A DNA stretch of 11,116 nt from Gammaproteobacteria bacterium (GTDB taxonomy: Bacteria > Pseudomonadota > Gammaproteobacteria > Thiohalorhabdales > Thiohalorhabdaceae). Location of the stretch: positions 1-11,116 of the forward strand of contig JAHEOG010000090.1 of the NCBI GenBank assembly GCA_018609925.1. The letters run 5' to 3'. Under the pieces are notes generated by a model, which ran no database searches, had not been told where the DNA came from, and saw only the letters and a list, made by a program, of their open reading frames with translations. Shown piece after piece: positions 9,230-11,116 of the stretch. A program made the translations under genes and the position numbers. The first letter of the stretch is position 1, and every line of letters starts with the position of its first letter.

Positions 9230-10040
9230 GCCTTGGCTTCCCCTGACGGGTCGGCGAGTCCTCGTGACCCGCCCGGCCCACCAGGCCCAGGGGCTGGTGG
9301 CAGGGATCCGTCGGCGTGGCGGGGAGGCCTTGATCTTTCCTACCATCGCCATCGGGCCTCCTGGAGATCTCGGCCCGTGGCAGGCGGTGGCGGGGGAGCT
9401 GGGGGGCTTCCAGTGGCTAGTCTTCGTCAGCGCCAACGCCGTGGCCGGTTTCGCCGAGCGCCTCCGGGCCTGCGCCCGGACCTGGCCCGAGGGCCCGGGC
9501 TATGCGGCCATCGGGCGCAAGACCGCCGAGGCCCTTAAGGGGCATGGCATCCGGGAGGTGACGGTACCGGAGGACTTCCGCTCGGAAGGGCTGCTGGCCC
9601 TGCCCCAGATGGCTTCCCATCGGATCGGCGGCCAGCGAATCCTCCTGGCTCGCGGGGAGGAGGGCCGGGAGCTGCTGCCCACCACTTTCGAGGAGCGCGG
9701 TGCCGAGGTGGTGCGCGTGCCGGTCTACGCACGGCACCGGCCCCAGGCGGATCCCGCCCCGGTTCGTGAGGCGCTTGAGGCGGCTGCCCTGGACGCAGCC
9801 GTGTTCACCAGCCCGGCGACATTCACCAATCTGCTCCACTTCCTGCGCGATCGTGACCAAAAGGCCCTGTCGGGGGTGCCTCTGGTGGCAATCAGCTCTG
9901 TCACCGCGGAAGCAGTGATCGAAAGCGGTTTCCCCGCCCCGATGGTGGCTCCCGAGGCCAGCGAGGAGGGTCTCCTCCGAGCCCTTGAGGGGATGGCCCT
10001 GCCTAACGGGGGACTCGCCCCTGACCGAAAGGAGGATTGA
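9213..10040 (+). CDS. hemD: Uroporphyrinogen-III synthase
   Basis: HemD inverts ring D and closes hydroxymethylbilane into uroporphyrinogen III. The family is poorly conserved, but a typical two-lobed pattern is visible in 275 residues: GRRVLVTRP (13-21), FPTIAI (42-47), LVFVSANAV (69-77), YAAIGRKTAEAL (97-108), the PEDFRSEGLL segment (119-128), ILLARGEEGRELL (143-155), VVRVPVY (166-172), AAVFTSPATFTNLL (195-208) and VAISSVTAEAV (225-235). Length matches the usual 250 to 270. The GTG at 9213 was chosen because it lies about a dozen residues before the first conserved strand; it overlaps the end of hemC by 17 bases and lacks a clear ribosome site, suggesting translational coupling. The frame is open further upstream to 9117 but that part lies inside hemC. 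Position directly after hemC supports the call. Confidence 0.92.
   Translation: MADRPEPWLPLTGRRVLVTRPAHQAQGLVAGIRRRGGEALIFPTIAIGPPGDLGPWQAVAGELGGFQWLVFVSANAVAGFAERLRACARTWPEGPGYAAIGRKTAEALKGHGIREVTVPEDFRSEGLLALPQMASHRIGGQRILLARGEEGRELLPTTFEERGAEVVRVPVYARHRPQADPAPVREALEAAALDAAVFTSPATFTNLLHFLRDRDQKALSGVPLVAISSVTAEAVIESGFPAPMVAPEASEEGLLRALEGMALPNGGLAPDRKED
10029..10035 (+). promoter_or_regulatory. hemB Shine-Dalgarno inside the end of hemD
   Basis: AAGGAGG, a near-perfect ribosome site, encodes the last Lys-Glu residues of HemD and sits eight bases before the hemB ATG. It supports co-transcription of hemD and hemB, and a higher initiation rate for hemB than for hemD. Confidence 0.8.
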
Positions 10041-10043
10041 GCC

Positions 10044-11018
10044 ATGCGTCATCGCCCCCGTCGGCTGCGCCGCACCGCCGCCATCCGGGAAGGGGTGCGC
10101 GAGACCCGGCTCCATCCGGGCGATCTCATCCAGCCCCTGTTCTTTAAGGAGGATCTCGCGGAGTCGGTGCCGGTGCCTTCCATGCCCGGGATCAATCAGC
10201 TTCCCCTGGACCGCGCCGGTGAGGTCGCCCGTCAGTCCCGGGAAGCCGGCCTCGGCGGGGTCATAGTGTTCGGCATCCCGGCCCGCAAGGATGCCGAAGG
10301 CTCGGGGGCCTGGAATCCCGACGGGGTGGCCCAGGAGGCCATTCGGCGGGTCAAGGAAGCCGCCCCGGAGCTCTGCGTGGTCGCGGATACCTGCTTCTGT
10401 GAGTACACCGACCACGGCCACTGCGGCGTCCTCCGGGAAAGCGGTGAGGTGGCCAACGACGCCACTCTGGATAGGCTGGCCCGGGTAGGGGCCAGCCAGG
10501 CCGAGGCCGGGGCGGACATGGTAGCTCCCTCCGGTATGATGGATGGCATGGTGGGGGCCATCCGGAAGGGATTGGATTCTTCCGGGTTCCCGGAGACCGC
10601 CGTAATGGCCTACACCGCCAAGTACGCCAGCGCCTACTACGGGCCCTTCCGGGATGCCGCTGAGAGCGCTCCGGCCCAGGGGGATCGCAGGAGCTACCAA
10701 ATGGACCCGGCCAACGCCCGGGAGGCCCTGCGGGAGCTGGAGCTGGACGAGGCCGAGGGCGCCGATATCGTCATGGTGAAGCCCGGGCTGGCCTTCCTGG
10801 ACGTGGTCACCCGACTGCGGGAGGCCGCCACCCAGCCCCTGGCCGTATACAATGTCTCCGGGGAGTACAGCATGATCAAAGCGGGCGCCGAGCGGGGCTG
10901 GATTGGCGAGCGCGAGCTGGTGCTGGAGACCCTGACCGGTTTCCGGCGGGCAGGTGCCGATCTCATCCTGACCTACCACGCCCAAGACGCCGCCCTTTGG
11001 CTGCAGGAGATGGCCTGA
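10044..11018 (+). CDS. hemB: Delta-aminolevulinic acid dehydratase (porphobilinogen synthase), zinc type
   Basis: HemB condenses two 5-aminolevulinate molecules into porphobilinogen, the substrate of HemC. The 324-residue protein matches E. coli HemB in length. The zinc-binding cysteine triad is present in ADTCFCEYTDHGHCG (Cys 117, 119, 127); Mg-dependent homologues such as that of Pseudomonas carry Asp and other residues here. The Schiff-base lysines are Lys193 in AYTAKYASAYYGPFR and Lys246 in IVMVKPG. APSGMMDGMVGAIR (161-174), the allosteric-magnesium region NAREALRELELDEAEGAD (224-241) and YNVSGEYSMIKA (269-280) are intact. Start ATG at 10044 lies three bases after the hemD stop. In many gammaproteobacteria hemB stands apart from hemCD; its inclusion here places three consecutive pathway enzymes in one probable operon. 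Identity is secure. Confidence 0.97.
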   Translation: MRHRPRRLRRTAAIREGVRETRLHPGDLIQPLFFKEDLAESVPVPSMPGINQLPLDRAGEVARQSREAGLGGVIVFGIPARKDAEGSGAWNPDGVAQEAIRRVKEAAPELCVVADTCFCEYTDHGHCGVLRESGEVANDATLDRLARVGASQAEAGADMVAPSGMMDGMVGAIRKGLDSSGFPETAVMAYTAKYASAYYGPFRDAAESAPAQGDRRSYQMDPANAREALRELELDEAEGADIVMVKPGLAFLDVVTRLREAATQPLAVYNVSGEYSMIKAGAERGWIGERELVLETLTGFRRAGADLILTYHAQDAALWLQEMA

Positions 11019-11042
11019 GGCGTCGCCCGATGTGAGGAGCCC

Positions 11043-11116
11043 ATGACTGAGGACAAGGACGCGACCCCGGAGGACTCCCCAGAGGAGCAGCCCCTCCCAG
11101 AAGAGCCCCCGTCCGA
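11043..11116 (+). CDS. N-terminus of a probable HemX-like protein (cut by window edge)
   Basis: ATG at 11043 follows GAGGAG with a three-base gap, 24 bases after the hemB stop, and runs open for 24 codons to the window edge. The visible peptide is strongly acidic and proline-rich (MTEDKDATPEDSPEEQ then PLPEEPPS). HemX proteins, encoded next to hemD in many proteobacteria, begin with a similar low-complexity acidic or proline-rich segment before a single membrane helix. That, and the position behind the hem genes, is the whole basis for the call; no conserved domain is visible yet. It could be any other protein with a disordered start. Confidence 0.45.
   Translation, partial: MTEDKDATPEDSPEEQPLPEEPPS

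Noticed and set aside
9417..10985. Minus-strand open frame (522 codons) opposite hemD and hemB
   Set aside because: Antisense to two well-supported hem genes; composition typical of a shadow frame.

Overview
The window is a GC-rich, gene-dense stretch of bacterial chromosome holding conserved housekeeping genes. Gene content and protein style suggest a proteobacterium, most likely gammaproteobacterial or close to it: a hexameric-type citrate synthase, AcnA-type aconitase, HtpG, an ElyC-like DUF218 protein, and a hemC-hemD-hemB cluster followed by an acidic, proline-rich N-terminus resembling HemX. No genus can be named from the sequence alone. I see no mobile element, CRISPR array, tRNA or rRNA. 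The few gaps between genes are 57 to 217 bases long.

Layout. At the left edge, on the minus strand, lies the N-terminal part of citrate synthase (gltA, cut by the window edge), preceded upstream by an ElyC/YdcF-like DUF218 membrane protein. Divergent from that, on the plus strand, is a small soluble protein that looks like a diverged Roadblock/LC7 domain; it is the least understood gene here. Convergent with it is a full-length aconitase (acnA). Next on the minus strand come the Hsp90 chaperone htpG, which starts at TTG, and an endonuclease/exonuclease/phosphatase (EEP) superfamily hydrolase with a good sigma70-type promoter. Divergent from that hydrolase, the plus strand carries the tetrapyrrole cluster hemC (TTG start), hemD (GTG start, overlapping hemC), hemB (zinc-type, Shine-Dalgarno inside the end of hemD), and the first 24 codons of a probable hemX.

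How the genes work together. Citrate synthase and aconitase catalyse the first two steps of the TCA cycle and are separated by only two genes. HemB makes porphobilinogen, HemC polymerises four of them to hydroxymethylbilane, and HemD closes the ring to uroporphyrinogen III, so three consecutive haem pathway enzymes are encoded together. HtpG and ElyC are stress or envelope maintenance functions with no obvious link to the others.

I did not find a convincing undescribed multi-gene system. The items most worth a second look are the orphan Roadblock-like protein, the inverted repeat directly downstream of a perfect TATAAT in front of htpG, the overlapping ATG-CGT-TGA/TTG arrangement at the htpG start, the four-fold TTGGC motif upstream of acnA, and the placement of a zinc-type hemB between hemD and a probable hemX.
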